DNA of 64,000 bases from Rana temporaria (GCF_905171775.1 NC_053494.1:48021981-48085980); one strand, 5' to 3'; counted from the stretch's first letter, positions 22,892 to 35,904 are shown. The notes: a model not told the origin generated them from the sequence alone. Made by a program: numbers and translations.

Positions 22892-24597
22892 GTGTTTATT
22901 GGATGTTGCATGAATATACACCATGCATTTATCAATATATTGCATTTAGCAGCATTTTTTAGATGTGCTTCCATAAGTTGAACAGACTTACAGTAGTTCT
23001 TGTAATTCACACCTCAGTACTACATGGTAGCATTCTGGTCTAAATGGAGCAGAGCTGAGCTTTGGAAGTGCATGCCCTCAATGACCTACGTAATAAATAA
23101 TAATGCATATGTTTTGGAAGCATCATGCTTGACTCTGGAAAATGAAAAACTTTGACAAGTAAGGGTGATCACCTGGTGACCTAAAATCCAACTGGACCCT
23201 TTTTTGTTTTGTGATGTTTTCAAATCTGAATTTTTATCATTACAAACTTCCCATCACATCTGTGTTTTCCGTGTAATGTGAACTTGCCTTCCTTCAATGT
23301 ATCCTTCCTCTCTATTAATAAGCAAGCCTGGGTTAGGTCTGGTTTTTCAATCTGTCCTGAGAACTCTGGCTGACTTGACACAAGAAGATGTGTGGACCAC
23401 TGACAAGCATTTGCTCATGTTCCTGTCGGTTTGCATTCGGCAGATGAAAGCGACTCCTTGGTTACAAAATATCTAATGTGAAACTTAGTCTTCTCCAATG
23501 TTATATGTAGCAAAAAAACAAATGTAAGTGTGTCCATTCTTATTTTTTTCATTTGGCATCTATTTTATTTGTTTCCACTGTGTAGATTTCCATTGTATTG
23601 GTGTTGAGTACATTTCTAACATTTCTGAAATGGAAATACACTTAAAGCTCCAGGCACAAAATGTTATTTAAATTCTTCAATAGCTACAAAGGATATAAAT
23701 CCACTTTGTGTGTACCAAATGCTTCTGCAAAACCAGTTATTACCTTAGAAGTAAAAGGGCAGTTACACTATCACTGTGCATGTACATAACCTGTGCAGAG
23801 GGCAGTGCTGTGATAGAGAGACCCAGAAGGCTCCACCCACTACATGAGGGGGCGGATACAGGACCAGTCACCCTGCACAAGGAGAGAGAGCAGCAGTGAC
23901 CAGTCTAGATTACAGGTTTCTCCTGTGCAGAGGCAAAGTTTCACGCTGGATTACTATACAGATCTGGAGGAAACAAACAAAGCACACCAAGAGTCAAATA
24001 AAAACACATGCCTATAGACAATCTTTGCTTAGTGAACCTGCATTTATGAAGTAAAACATTGCTATGTTAAGGGGAACATCTAAATAAGTTAAGGGTGCCT
24101 AAACAGCACTCTGAAAAATGTAAATTTATTTGTAGTATATTTTATGTCTCCGTTTGGGTAGTTCAATTTCGAATAGGGTTGATATAGAGAGTCTAAATAA
24201 AAGAGAACAGTATTGTATGAATTTCTCCTAAAAAATTGCAGCGCACTTTCTGTTACGTAAGGGGGCCTAGGCACGCCTGTGCCTACAGCCTTATAACTGT
24301 ATATCTGCAGTGTGAGATCTAAGGCACTTCTGCATCTGTTAGTATCAGGAGATTTGGAGTGAGATTTGGTGATGTCATTACTGTGCTGCTCACTGTTCTA
24401 CTTGCTGGAGGTTCTGACAATGAAGCAAAGCCCTACCTCTACCAAGATGCTTGCCTCCACACAGGGATACAATTCAGAACAAGGCCTGATAAGTCAGTAA
24501 TGAAGTAAAGATCAACTAAAGGGAGACCAAATGCAATCCTGAGTGTCCTTTGCTCTTTGCCTTCTTTTTTTGGGCACATCTTCCAGATCTCAGTTAC
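22892..24597. other. no gene recognised
   Basis: Unique-looking sequence. No ORF longer than about 65 codons has a recognisable motif. A purine-rich patch lies near 23800-23900. Confidence 0.4.
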
Positions 24598-24682
24598 TCT
24601 TTAACCACTTCCTCATCGCCCACCGCAGATATACTGTGAAAGGGTGTCTCTGTGATAATTACGTACCTAGTACATAATCTAA

Positions 24683-25104
24683 GGCCCTGTACACACGATC
24701 AGTCCAAACTGATGAAAACGGACTGAAGTTCAGTTTCATTGGTCCAAATTTACCGTGTGTGGGCCCCATCAGTCCGTTATCCTTCGGTCCAGAAATGTAG
24801 AACTTGCTTTAAAATTGAACTGATGGACTGGTAACCGATAGGTCAAAACCGATGGTTAGTGCGCAAAAGCATCGGTTCCAAACCCGGGCATGCTCAGAAT
24901 CAAGTCGACGCATGCTTGGAAGCATTAAACTTCGTTTTTTCAGCACGTCGTTGTGTTTTACGTCACCGCCTTGGACTCGATCGGTTTTTGAACTGATGGT
25001 GTGTAGGCACATCAGACCATCAGTCAGTCAGTTTCATCGGTTAACCGATGAAACTGAACTTCAGTCCGTTTTCATCAGTTTGGACTGATCGTGTGTACAT
25101 GGCC
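24683..25104. mobile_element. Harbinger-like MITE (GATCAGTCC subfamily)
   Basis: TAA flanks at 24680-24682 and 25105-25107. The ends GGCCCTGTACACACGATCAG and, inverted, GGCCATGTACACACGATCAG. The core holds GCATGCTTGGAAGCATT and CAGCACGTCGTTGTGTTTT, shared with the elements at 41239 and 50313. It is inserted just right of a TTAACCACTTCC-starting repeat remnant (24603). Confidence 0.85.
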
Positions 25105-25107
25105 TAA

Positions 25108-25904
25108 CACTTCTAGGTGTAGGGTGCGCACTAGTCTCTTAATTTTCCATCAGGCTCTGCCCACCTGAAGACTCAAGTCATTTCCCAAATAAGGGCATTG
25201 CCATATTTGGTTAATATGATCATCAGTATCCTGGCCCTTTTATTTACATTGAGCTTTCGGACAGAGAATCTCCCGTCTCACAGCTGAACGAGACCTGGGA
25301 ATAAAGCCCTGTCCAAGAAAGTGTCACATGAATGACAGTTTTCCAGCATACATATGCCCCATTCTGAGAACTGGCACCTCTCCAGCTCTGAGATGTTATT
25401 AATTTCCACAAGTTAATTACTGTCAGTAATTTTTTAAGAATCTGTCGCTGTCATAGAGATGGGTTCTTGAAGTAGACTACACTCTGTTTTATTTATTGCC
25501 ATATTTCGGGGGTGACCATCCTAAATCTATTTTATAGGTAAATTCCATCAAACTACAATATTATGATTACCCTTCCGTGATCCATTGGAGAAAATTTAGA
25601 AACCATTGAAGGTCCACTTAGAAAGCAAAAATAAAAAAAAATAAGCTTTTAATTTCCTTGTCATAGCCAGGTGGTAGTAAAGGCTATATTAATTAGGTCG
25701 TTAGTATCAGAACGCTTTAGATAAAGCAATATAAATATATTTTTCTCAAAATATTGTTGTCATAGATGGATTAACAAGTCCCCTATGTAATAGCATTGGG
25801 CAGGTGACAGGTTCTATTGGAAAAGTGTCACAATAGTCTCCTTTAGGAAAACCCATCACTCACAACAAGCAGCACTCAAAAAGGACCATGGTGTACCTTG
25901 CATG
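25108..25904. other. no gene recognised
   Basis: No coding or structural signal that I can support. Confidence 0.4.
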
Positions 25905-25907
25905 GTA

Positions 25908-26398
25908 GGCCGAGTACTCACGAGCAGACATGTCCGATGAAACCGGTCCGCGGACCGTTTTCATCGGACATGTCTGCCCGGGGACTTCTGTTCGATGGCT
26001 GTACACACCATCGAACAGAGGTCCGCGTGTAAACAATACGCGGGGCGTGTCCGCGGTGTTGCCGCGTCGATGACACGGTGTCGCCGCGACAATGACGCGG
26101 CGACAAGGGCGGCCTGCCTTTAAAATGCTTCCACGCATGCGTCAAAGTCATTCGACGCATGCGAGGGATGGCGGGCGGCCGGACATGTACGGTAGGTCTG
26201 TACAGACGACCGTACATGTCGGGGGGACAGGTTTCCAGCGGACTGTTTTAAAGCAAGTCCAGGAAACAGTTGCCTGCTGGAAACCTGTCCGATCCGCCCG
26301 AAAATGGTCCGCTCGGGCCTACACACGGCCAAACATGTCTGCTGAAACTGGTCTGCGGACCAGTTTCAGCAGACATGTTTGGTCGTGAGTACGGGGCC
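25908..26398. mobile_element. Harbinger-like MITE (ACATGTCTGCCCGGGG subfamily)
   Basis: GTA flanks both ends (25905-25907 and 26399-26401). The terminal repeats are GGCCGAGTACTCACGA and, inverted, GGCCCCGTACTCACGA. The interior has GGTCCGCGGACC hairpins and a GACGCATGCG block. Same subfamily as 61323-61803, with nearly matching order of modules. Confidence 0.8.
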
Positions 26399-26401
26399 GT
26401 A

Positions 26402-27777
26402 GACTTTCTCACAGAAATCTGCAATCTGCCTCTACCATGAAAGGGCCACTTGGTTTTAGCCCCACCAGGATAAAGATTACCAGACCCCTGTGACAGGGGA
26501 TATCATGCAGAAGGCCTACAATCATAAATATGAATGTTCACTAGTCTTCTTTATGTGGATGAATTGGATGAACATTTGCTGTTGAATGTAGGCATCTTTT
26601 CATTTGGAGTATGTTCAACATTTGAGATTGAATGCTCAATTTTTATAAAAGGACAGGCTGACTCTTTAATAGGAAAGTGCTAAGTGCAGACTTCACATTT
26701 AATTAGTTTCGAGCAGTCAAAATAATGGGAGATGATTGCAGATGGATTGCTGTGGGTGAATGTTCATTGCTGTTTCTCCATCTTACAACAAGCATGGTTA
26801 GTCCAGTATGACTGCCATCATAATTATCTTTGTAAATAGTAGAAAACCAGTCACCATCGATATTCCTAGTTTCCACAGAGAGATTTTATATGAGCATTGG
26901 CTTGGATGTGGGATCAGAAGGTCACACAGGTCTGTCTAATGCTAGAATTCATCATTCACATATTACAGTCTGCTTAAATAGTTTTTATTTCAGCATTTAC
27001 AAAGGGGTCAGAAGTGGCAGAAGGAGTATTTAATACACGGTAGGAGCATTATAGCAGATGTTCTTTGATTCATATTCATGCTGGAAGTGGTTTGTTTGGA
27101 AAGTATTTCCAGGCAGTAGGGATGTTCTGAGCTAACCGACAGTGATAGTCCTGGAAAATATGTTTATGGGTGACTATTTGTAGTGATATATATGCATATT
27201 GTACGATACGCTTAACGCAGATGGGAGATGAAAAGATCAAGTGCTGGAGGAATTGAAGCCTAAGAACATTGATGAAGGTGGATACCTTGCTGCGCCTTTT
27301 ACATTATTGAGTGAACTGAAAATTCAGAACTGAAAGTGAAGTTGCAACATTTGCTAAAACTTGAAATTTGGGGAGTTTTAGTGAAACAAATTGTAATCAA
27401 TAGGTAAGGTGAAATTCAGATGTTTTTTTAAAGTTTCCATTTTGGTGTCCCATGCTGTATATTCATGATGTAATGCTTGTTTTCTCTAATAACATAGAGG
27501 AAACCTTAACCTATTCCCAGTCCAGGATAACTCACCATCTTCTGTGCCACTTCTCCAGTCCTGAAACATGGAAGTCCCTCAATGTCATTATAATGGTCAC
27601 GTATTGTACATGATAACAATGGCAAGAGCAATCACATGCTTGGAGAAGAGGACTGCCTTCAGGGCAACATAACTGGCACAAAAGAAGTCTACAGGCTTTA
27701 GGATTATGGTAATTAATGCTCTCTATTACATGTCCCCGCGCTAGCATCAAATATATGGAGGAAGGGCCAAACACATA
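26402..27777. other. no gene recognised
   Basis: AT-rich sequence without repeats I can bound. Short ORFs have no motif. Confidence 0.4.
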
Positions 27778-27892
27778 GGGGCAGATCCACAAAAGGATTA
27801 CGCCGGCGTATCTACTGATACGCCGGTGTAATTTTAAATTTCCCGCGTCGTATCTTTGTTTTGTATCCACAAAACAAGATACGACGGCCTTC
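27778..27892 (+). mobile_element. truncated MITE end (GGGGCAGATCCACAAAAGG)
   Basis: Only one end and a GATACGCCGGTG / ACGCCGGCGTATC hairpin remain, followed by a second inverted pair around AACAAAGATACGACG. It is cut off at about 27892, where unrelated sequence begins. Confidence 0.55.
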
Positions 27893-28172
27893 TGGTAAGC
27901 CTCAGTCCATGTGGTGGTGGCTCACGCAATCATCAGTGCACCGGGTGTTGTTTGTTCCAAAACTTCATTTGCTTTTTGGACTTTATTATCACACTTAATT
28001 TGTGTATTCACAAGGACTTGATTGTCGATTAATTAGTTGGCGCAATTTTTTTCTTTTCTTATATGCTTGTGTTAGGTCACGTTATTGCTGCCTCCTTATA
28101 TATTCACTTATTTAATCACAATTGTTTTGGTTAGCGCAATTTTTTCTTTTTCCAGCTTCGCCAGGCTCGCCG
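27893..28172 (+). repeat. possible Penelope-like 3'-terminal fragment
   Basis: Two phrases, ttggcgcaatttttttctttt and ggttagcgcaatttttt, resemble the gcgcaacaattttttc terminus of the large Penelope-like element at 9962-9980. No coding sequence. The call rests on these words only. Confidence 0.3.
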
Positions 28173-28464
28173 CTGCCATCGACGAACCAGAGAAGGGATC
28201 TGCTGGCCCCGGATGCTGACCATAGAGATTTCTAGCAGACCAGATGGCCCCTGGAGTCTCTATGATTGTTCAGAGGCTGGGCGCGATTTTATGAATTCAC
28301 GCACGGCCTCTGCACCTCGGCTGGGAAGCTGAGATCATTTTTTTTATTTTCAGGCTTCCCAGCCTAGAGGGGGGATGTGGGGTCTTATTGAAAATAATCT
28401 CGTCCATATATGTAAACGGTGTTCAAATCACACATGTGAGATATCGCAGCAAACATTAGTGTGA

Positions 28465-28647
28465 AGCCCCATACACACCATCAGATTATCTGCAGATTTT
28501 TGTCTTCAGATTTACCAAAACCATATAATATGAGGTCAAACCTTAAGAGTTTCAATTTGTATGCAATCAGGCAGGCCCTTGTACTACATGGTTTTGGTAA
28601 ATCTAAAGACAAAAATCTGCAGATAATCTGATGGTGTGTATGGGGCT
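28465..28647. mobile_element. 183-bp MITE, uninterrupted copy (AGCCCCATACACACCATCAG)
   Basis: TGA flanks at 28462-28464 and 28648-28650. The terminal repeats of about 60 bp are nearly perfect (AGCCCCATACACACCATCAG...). The central sequence ggtcaaaccttaagagtttc is the empty site for the insertion seen in the related copy at 37854-38423. Confidence 0.9.
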
Positions 28648-28799
28648 TGAGAGTAATTATTCTACAACCAGACCTACTCTGTAACTCAAAACATGTAACC
28701 AGTAAAAAAAAAAGAATGCGTCACCTATGGGGATTTTTAAGTACTGAAGTTTGGTGCCATTCCACAAGCCTGTGCAGTTTTGAAGTGTGACATGGTAGG

Positions 28800-28970
28800 T
28801 ACGGTATTTATCGGCATATTACACGCACATGCGTATGACACGCACCCTAACTTTAAGAGGGAAGTTTCAGGAAAAAACTTTCCACAGCACCCTGCATATA
28901 ACACGCAGGCACAGTTTACCCTCTATTTTCAGGGTAAAAAAGTGAGTGTTATACGCCAATAAATACAGTA
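28800..28970. mobile_element. small palindromic MITE (TACGGTATTTATCGGC)
   Basis: The left TACGGTATTTATCGGC and the right end, inverted as TACTGTATTTATTGGC, lead into ACACGCAC/GTGTTATACGCC-type arms. 171 bp, noncoding. No clear target duplication. Confidence 0.65.
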
Positions 28971-29080
28971 TCTATTTACTCGGCGTAACATCTTCTTTCA
29001 CATTATGCAAAAAAATTGGGCTAACTTTACTGTTTTGTTTTTTTAAATGTGAAGGACTAGCATCAAATTTAGAGCTTAAA

Positions 29081-29720
29081 GGACACCGCCACTCGCTGCG
29101 TCTTCTTTTAAGGGCTTTATTTGTCCATTTTTATTAAAAGAAGTTCAAACAAAATCAAAGGTTTCCCTTGCAAGGGTTTCAACACTCCTTTTCATCAATC
29201 ACATGACATTCAGCCTCCTGGCTTATACATACAGCAGTGCTGCTCAGGCCTTCCACTTCAGGCTCTCGTCTGTCTCCTACAGACTATTCCAGACTATTCC
29301 ATTGGCAACACCGTCCATTTAGATTGGGTCCACTGCTCTGACCCTCAGACTTGGTTCTCTGGCTTCCAGTGTGCAGACAAGCACTCTCTGGCTTCCCCAG
29401 TGCACACCTGCACTCGTCGGAAGGGTGGAGCCCAGAATGCTGGTCCTGACTCTACACCTGAACAATCAGTGTGCCGATCAGTCTCAAAGCCCAAACCCAT
29501 GACTGGGGATTTTATCCCACCCGGATCTCTAAGAAATCCCCAGGCTCCAGGTCCCAAAGTGGACTTTTGTAAATAATGAGGAAACTGAAAAGCCAGTTTC
29601 CTCCCAAACAAGCAAATACACTGGAGCCCCTCAACCTGCCTGGTTGAGAATCCTGTATTAGTACACTGGTAGGGTACCACACTACCACACAAAGCATGAA
29701 ACATTTCCCCCCCCCCCCAA
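29081..29720 (-). repeat. dispersed repeat, copy 1 (LTR-like)
   Basis: Shares ordered blocks with 33310-33932: TTAAGGGCTT...CATTTTTATTAAAA, GGGTGGAGCCCAGAA, CACCTGAACAATCA, AAATC(C/T)CCAGGCTCCAGGT-type, GAGGAAACTGAAAA and GGA(G/A)CCCCTCAACCTGCC. Open frames here follow the repeat on both strands and have no domains. A G/C-run at 29709-29719 ends it. Confidence 0.65.
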
Positions 29721-31865
29721 AAACGTGTTTGAAAAATTCCTGCGCAAATACCGTGCAAGATAAAAGTTGCAACAACTGCCACAACTGTTCTGCTAAAAAA
29801 AACATTTATAATGTTTGAGGTTCTATGCAGTTTTCTAGCAAAAAAAAAAAGAAGATTTTTCCATGTAGGAAAGAAATGTCAGAATTGTCCTGGTAGGCAC
29901 ATGTAGGCACATCAAGCGTTTGACCGCTAATGGATTCCATTAACCAGAATAATAATGTATTATTGCACATTGGGATACTATAATGTCAGGGGTACAACAA
30001 TGTTTTTTTTTATTTTACCGCCGCATCCCTAATACAATTCAAATAGCTTTATCCCTACTAAGAGAAGGAATAGGACATAAATTCATGGTATTTTTTAGGT
30101 GGATACGGTATATCTCACAATAAAATGTCAATACAATACATATTTTGCCAACATTAATTTTTTTATTAATAAACTTTTGGTCACTCAAGAGTGGCTCATA
30201 GAGGCCTTCAGATGAGCTATGTGGTTTATAGCCTCTGCGTATTGTTTTTAACATTTGTAAGGCAATTTTCACCTTTTTTAAATGGGCCACTCTTGATCAA
30301 ATGACCAAATGTTTATTAATAAAACATTGCAATTGAGCAAAATATGATGGACTTGTAATCTTTGATGAAAACCCCAAAAAATTAAAATACATAATTAAAA
30401 ATGTGTTCATATGATATATTTGAGTGCAGATTTATGTTTTTAAGGATTTTTTTTCCTTTTTTTATAAAATTCATCTTTTGTAGCACTTTTGTAGATAACA
30501 TGTTTTAGGACAGTTCCTCTTTAAAGTGTAATTATAGAACAGGCACCAGATTGCTGCTGGATGACTTGTCATAACAGTTTGGAGAACCCATAGTTTGCTG
30601 TGCCTGGTGGTTACACTTCAACGTCAGTCTCTTGCCTTTCGAAAGTCATCAGCGGTCCCTGCTCCTGCTGCCTGGGTTATGTGATCCACATATTGCTAGG
30701 CATACATCAAGCGCATAGGGAGTCGATATAATTAAAAGTGACAGAATGTACTAATATCTTATGGATAGAATCACTTTGTGCCAACCTCTGTGTAGCAGAA
30801 ACAGCTGGTGGTCCACTGAAGTGCAATTAAAAATCAGATTAGAGGAGATATATAATAGATTCCTGCATAGTTATTCTGACAAGTGCTGCGCAGTCATGGA
30901 AACATAATGGAATCTAAGGATACAGTAGTCACAGATCATCGTCACAAGATGAATACCCGTTATAGTAAGACAAAGCTTCTGCAAAGACCACTTCACTTAA
31001 ATAAAACAGTGACATGTAATGTAATGCAATGCAAACCATTCATATGAGCAGCTTTTCTAGATGGTTTTTAGGTCATCAATAGGCATTTGAAATAATCAAA
31101 ATCTCGATCCTTGAATTGTTATAATAGCGCAACCTAACCTTTCATTGATTACTTTATTTTTTGTATTTACTTGTATTCTCTCCTGGTTAGAGTAGACGTG
31201 ACTGACTAAGTGTCAGGCTGCAAGGTTGTGTTATCTATTGACCTGACTCAGTGCTCATAACAAACACTTAAAAACTGTCATACAGCAAAGGTGCTGTAAG
31301 GATTACATGTAGAAAATCTAAAAGCTTTCTTTACTGCCAGTTTGCAATTCTCCAGCAACATGATGGAGCTAGAGTTTTCAGCCCTGAGCTAAGGCAGAAG
31401 ACAGGCTAGCCTTTAAGACTTAAGGATGCACTCTGAAAGCTGTGCCAAAAAAAAAACTGAGGCAGATGGCAAAGGACTAGTCACCAGTATTGCCTGTGGC
31501 CTCCCCGCAGCTGATCTCTTTCCCATTACTGACTTTGACTTACCATGCATTCTTCTGTAGGGAAAACTTATCATTGAGTTTGCACCAAAATTGTGGTACA
31601 GGAAACATGCATTGTCCTACATAAACCGGCCAATACTGATCACAGTTGACAGTCAAATGGCTTTTTGTGACATTGAGAAGGTGATTAGCTACACCCGATT
31701 GAGTTTACAAGTTATTTTTACGAGGGAGTGATCCTTTTACCAACTCTGATTCTGTTTTCGACTTTGTTCTTATCTTTTTCTGACATGTTGGTAATGTTGG
31801 ACATCTTTCACTTAAAAAAAAAAAAAAAAATGGATTATTTTAAAGGGGGCTGATTCTTTTCTATA

Positions 31866-31867
<2 letters not shown>
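29721..31867. other. no gene recognised
   Basis: Longest stretch of the window without an element I can bound. AT-rich, some poly-A/T runs, no credible ORF. Confidence 0.45.

Positions 31868-31947
<80 letters not shown>
31868..31947. repeat. (TA)n microsatellite
   Basis: About 40 consecutive TA dinucleotides. Confidence 0.97.
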
Positions 31948-31949
<2 letters not shown>

Positions 31950-32889
31950 CCAAGAAGCAGGTGAGGTACATGGATGTATGAATCAAGTACATGCACTAGA
32001 CAGGCTCTGTCTCTGATTGGATGAGCCAGAGAAGAGGGATGGATGACATCATGATCACCATGATCTCTGCCTTGTCCAATCGCTGAACAACTTGTGTTGT
32101 GTTGAAAAACTTCAAGACGTTCTCTCTCTGAATAACGGAGATGCCAAGAAAGTTACTCCCTGTGTTCAGCATGCAAATATCAAGTCACTCGAGCAGCACC
32201 TGGAAGAGAGCAGTGTTGACTGTATGCTCAGACTACTACAGTGAATTTCTGCACCCCCAGTGGCCCTCCGGATACAAGACATGAAGAATTAGATGTAACT
32301 AAGCCGAACCAAAACTCATTCCTGGAGTTCTGCTTTATTTTAATACTACCTAAAATGTTAAAGGCATGAGGATGGTGAGGGATAAGGGCACCTTAAAAAA
32401 AATGAGGTATTGAAATAGTTATATTTGTATTAAATCTATAATAATAGTCTTTACTTGTTGCTACTAATACATTTTCAGTAATGGCCTGTTTGTCTTTATT
32501 GTGTCCTTAATGTGATAAGCTTGTAGATTATTTGATCAATGTGTGTAAACGTTTCAAAAACCTTCCTTGTGTTAATATCCTTGTAACTCCTTACTATTGG
32601 TTCCTTAAATGTTTGTTGTATTATGATCTATTAAATATGATAAGCAATACCTAATAACTGTATATCTTTCTGTTGGAAATTATTATGTCAAACCTAATTA
32701 AAATTGAAAGTAAAAAACAAACAAAAAAAACCTTGCTTGTGTGTCTATAATTATACATTTTCAAGATGGCAGGCAGCCATAGTTTGGATTTTTTTTTTTT
32801 TAAAACTGCGCTAAAAGTGCTAAAAAGAAAAGAACAACTATAAAACTAAGTTGCAGCTTGTTCAGTTGGGAGCTGCGATTAACATGTAA
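31948..32889. other. no gene recognised
   Basis: No gene signature. T- and A-runs near 32795 and 32720. Confidence 0.4.
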
Positions 32890-33205
32890 ACAATTGGTAC
32901 AGCAAAACACATAAAAAGAAAAATAAATCGCGCTAACCCCCTAACCATGTGGTATAGATATTAATTAAATTCAATCACCAAAATTATATATACCAAAACC
33001 AGGCTAGTAATGAACTAATGTGTGACTAATGGCATATAGTAAGATTAAAAACTGAGTGATGTGTCATTTCTCCTACACCAGGACAGGTGTACTGAAACAG
33101 AAAATAGTGTTGCCGGATTGGTTGAATTAGAGAAGGCGCGGACACACCCCCTCCTTAGAGTACAGAGATCGTTCTGCTCCTCCAGGAGGATGAAGAGTCC
33201 GGGAT
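32890..33205 (-). repeat. possible Penelope-like terminal fragment
   Basis: The left edge (cataaaaagaaaaataaatcgcgctaac) mirrors, on the minus strand, the TTAGCGCGA...-AT-rich 3' ends of the Penelope-like element. The GC-rich right portion (gaaggcgcggacacacccc) recalls its GC-rich 3' untranslated island. No coding part. Confidence 0.35.
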
Positions 33206-33309
33206 TTTTTTTTAGGCAGCCATAGTTGTTGATTGTGTGTGTGTAAATATATATATATATAGTGATATTTGGTGGTTGTTTAGCTTAACTGAACAGGTTA
33301 CAGTGAGCT

Positions 33310-33932
33310 GAGACAGGCCAGATATGTCGTTTAAGGGCTTGTTGGCCCATTTTTATTAAAAACTAAAAACAAATAGTCCTTCCAGGATTCCCACACAGGG
33401 GTTTCGAATTCACACACAAAAAATGTTATTGAAAAAATACTAAGCCACCTGGCTCTCTTTAGCAGCAGCAGCACTGCTTAGGGTTTGTGCCACAGTCCTT
33501 CTGACCCTGTCACACAGCATCCCTGTGTTGCTGTATTAATGCTGTACCTCTGTCAGCTCTTTTCCTTGCAGCTTTCCTGCTGCTCCAGCCCACAGACTTG
33601 GGCCCTCTGTCTGCTTTATCAGACTGTACGGTGCAGACATGCACACTTTTCCCTTGCACGCCAGGACTCCTCGGGAGGGTGGAGCCCAGAACCCTGGTTC
33701 TGACTCTACTATTAAACCCCTACACACCTGAACAATCAATCTCCTGGCTATTCCTAAATCTTAGACACAGGATTGGAGATTTCCTGCCACCCAGATTGCT
33801 GCGAAATCTCCAGGTTCCAGGTCCCCAAACTAGACCTTACAAACCACAGAGGAAACTGAAAACACAGTCTCCTCCAAATTAAACAATTGTCCTGGAACCC
33901 CTCAACCTGCCAGAGAACTGTACTGTCACAAT
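33310..33932 (-). repeat. dispersed repeat, copy 2 (LTR-like)
   Basis: Second copy of the repeat at 29081-29720, with the same block order. It ends CTGTACTGTCACA just before a (TA)n tract. The Leu/Ser-rich frames on both strands are repeat artefacts. Confidence 0.65.
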
Positions 33933-33945
33933 ATACTGTATATAT

Positions 33946-33949
<4 letters not shown>

Positions 33950-34029
<80 letters not shown>
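33950..34029. repeat. (TA)n microsatellite
   Basis: Two TA runs separated by a single AGA interruption near 33980. Minus-strand reading gives an Ile-Tyr polymer that is not a protein. Confidence 0.97.
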
Positions 34030-34032
<3 letters not shown>

Positions 34033-34254
34033 GCTCTGCTTCCTTTTTGTCTTTGCACAATGCATGTCTACAGGACAGACAATCCATTAAAAACATTTTA
34101 CTCCAGATAAACCTAATATTGTAGCACAATGTTTAAAGCAGAATTCAAGCTAGATACAGATTAACACAGCTCTGTATTTATTATAAAAAAAAAATATGTA
34201 AACAGTGTAAATACCTGTATTTGACTTTCCCTTTGCAGTACAGTAGCTCAGACT

Positions 34255-34562
34255 GGAAGAGGAAGAATCCCCTACTCTTGCTACTTTCAGGCGATCCCTG
34301 AAAACTCACCTCTTCAGGGAAGCCTATCACGTCTCCAACTAATCTTTTACCACTTCCATCAGCTCATTCCCCACAGTTACAACCGTTTGTACCACCTGCC
34401 CCACCCTATTAGATTGTAAGCTCTTCTGAGCAGGGCCCTCTTAATCCTCTTGTATTTTATTGTATTGTAACTGTATTGTCTCCCTTTTATATTGTAAAGC
34501 GCTGCGTCAGCTGTTGGCGCTATATAAATCCTGTATAATAATAATAATAATAATAATAATAA
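34255..34562 (+). pseudogene. L2/CR1-type LINE 3' end
   Basis: The last codons of a LINE reverse-transcriptase ORF, FRRSLKTHLFREAYH (34290-34335), are followed by a 3' tail with TTAGATTGTAAGCTCTTCTGAG, GCAGGGCCCTC, TTGTAAAGCGCTGCG, GTTGGCGCTATATAAATCC and a terminal (AAT)n run. This order is typical of the 3' end of L2/CR1-type LINEs, which carry a short 3' microsatellite instead of poly-A. Severely 5'-truncated; plus strand. Confidence 0.85.
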
Positions 34563-35235
34563 TGTGTTGACACATAGCATGCTGATAGGAGAACATAGTA
34601 GAGATCAAAGAGATGAGTTCATGTGCTTGTCCTTCAATGTCCATACCCATATGATTGCAGGTTCTGAGCTCAGAGGAGGTGGGTTGAATGATGTATGACT
34701 GTCATTCAATGTGGAAGGCTCTACACACTAGCCACTTTTTGCCAGGGCTACTGATGGTGGAGATGGGTTTCTCTACGAGCTAATGCCAGGTCACAGCTCT
34801 CTGGATTGCCCCACCAGTAGTAGGGCAATTAGGGGTCAGGTAGCAGAGAATAAAGCAGAAGTGTAGTCAATGAAAAAGCCAAAAGATTGGTAAAAAGTAG
34901 TAGCTGGCTGGGAGCAGGCAGAAACATAGTCAATGGACAAGCCAACAGCCAGTAATGAGTGGTAGCAAAGATAAGGACAACAGCAGGAATGCAAAGAGCA
35001 AGATATCGGCTGGGGAGAGCACAATAATCTGGCAAACAGGAAGTGCAGAGACATGACCTAAATAGGAACTTCATAGAAGGGCCAAAGATCTTCAACAGAG
35101 ACAAGGCAGAAAGAAGGAATTTCTACAGGACTAGACAGGGAGCTGTCCAGCATTTTAGGTAGTACAGTGAGAAGAGACCCAGACAGAAACTGCAGAGCTC
35201 TCAGGTTCCGATCCCAATCCTGACATATTGTAAAT
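34563..35235. repeat. dispersed repeat related to 45231-45560
   Basis: The phrases CTGATGGTGGAGATGG(GTTT/TCTT), followed by AGC(T/A)-rich and CAGGGCAA...-type blocks, are shared with 45320-45560. The rest has no gene signal. Family unknown; the region could be an LTR remnant. Confidence 0.35.
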
Positions 35236-35520
35236 ATTTCAGCAAGCCCTAATAAAGGGGGTGATGTTGGCCACCCCAAAATGCATTTCAACACACTGCA
35301 TTGCTGCTCCAGGGGAGTGACCTCTGGTAATCCCTTCACAGCTCCTCCAGTCGGACGCCAGCCCATCTCACGTGCTGCACAGTATGAAGCAAATAAGATC
35401 GGGATGGCTACACGATGACAGTCAACTTTATTCAGCATAAACATTAAAACCAATTGACAGGTGATATAGATACAGGGATGGACAAGCAGGTAGATGTGTT
35501 TCACACTAAAATCAGTGTTT
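35236..35520 (-). repeat. repeat fragment with GAAACACATC / GAAATGCATTTTGGGG words
   Basis: On the minus strand, cactgattttagtgtgaaac is followed by acatctacctgc and, 200 bp on, gttgaaatgcattttggggt. These resemble decayed GAAAC-containing ends found in Penelope-type pseudo-LTRs. A low-confidence assignment. Confidence 0.3.
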
Positions 35521-35543
35521 AATCATTACCCAGTGGACCCTTA

Positions 35544-35904
35544 GGCTGGGTTCACACTTATCCGACAAACGCTCTTACATTGGGAGCTCATGTAGCATGA
35601 CGTGTGAAAATCAATGTTTCCCTATGAGAGCTGTCTTAACTGGTCCTACACAAGACGGTCCGAGTTTTAAAAATGCTCCCTGTACTACTTTGGTCCTACA
35701 TTGATCCTACTTCATCTCACTCTGGGATTGTTTTGATTGGTCAAAGAACAAGTCAGACTATCACAAAGTCGGATCAAAGTAGTATCCTGTTCATGAAAGT
35801 AGGATGGATGTAGGACCAATGTAGGATCAATGTAGGACCAATGTAGGACTGATGTAGCAGCGCAAAGTAGGATGAAAGTCGTATAGTATAGTGTGAACTC
35901 AGCC
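35544..35904. mobile_element. GGCTGGGTTCACAC MITE, chain copy A
   Basis: Starts GGCTGGGTTCACACTTATCC after TTA (35541-35543) and ends GTGTGAACTCAGCC before TGA (35905-35907). Filled with alternating AATGTAGGACC / GGTCCTACATT modules. Confidence 0.75.

Noticed and set aside
33926..34129. Minus-strand ORF with long Ile-Tyr repeat
   Set aside because: Translation of a (TA)n microsatellite; no gene context.
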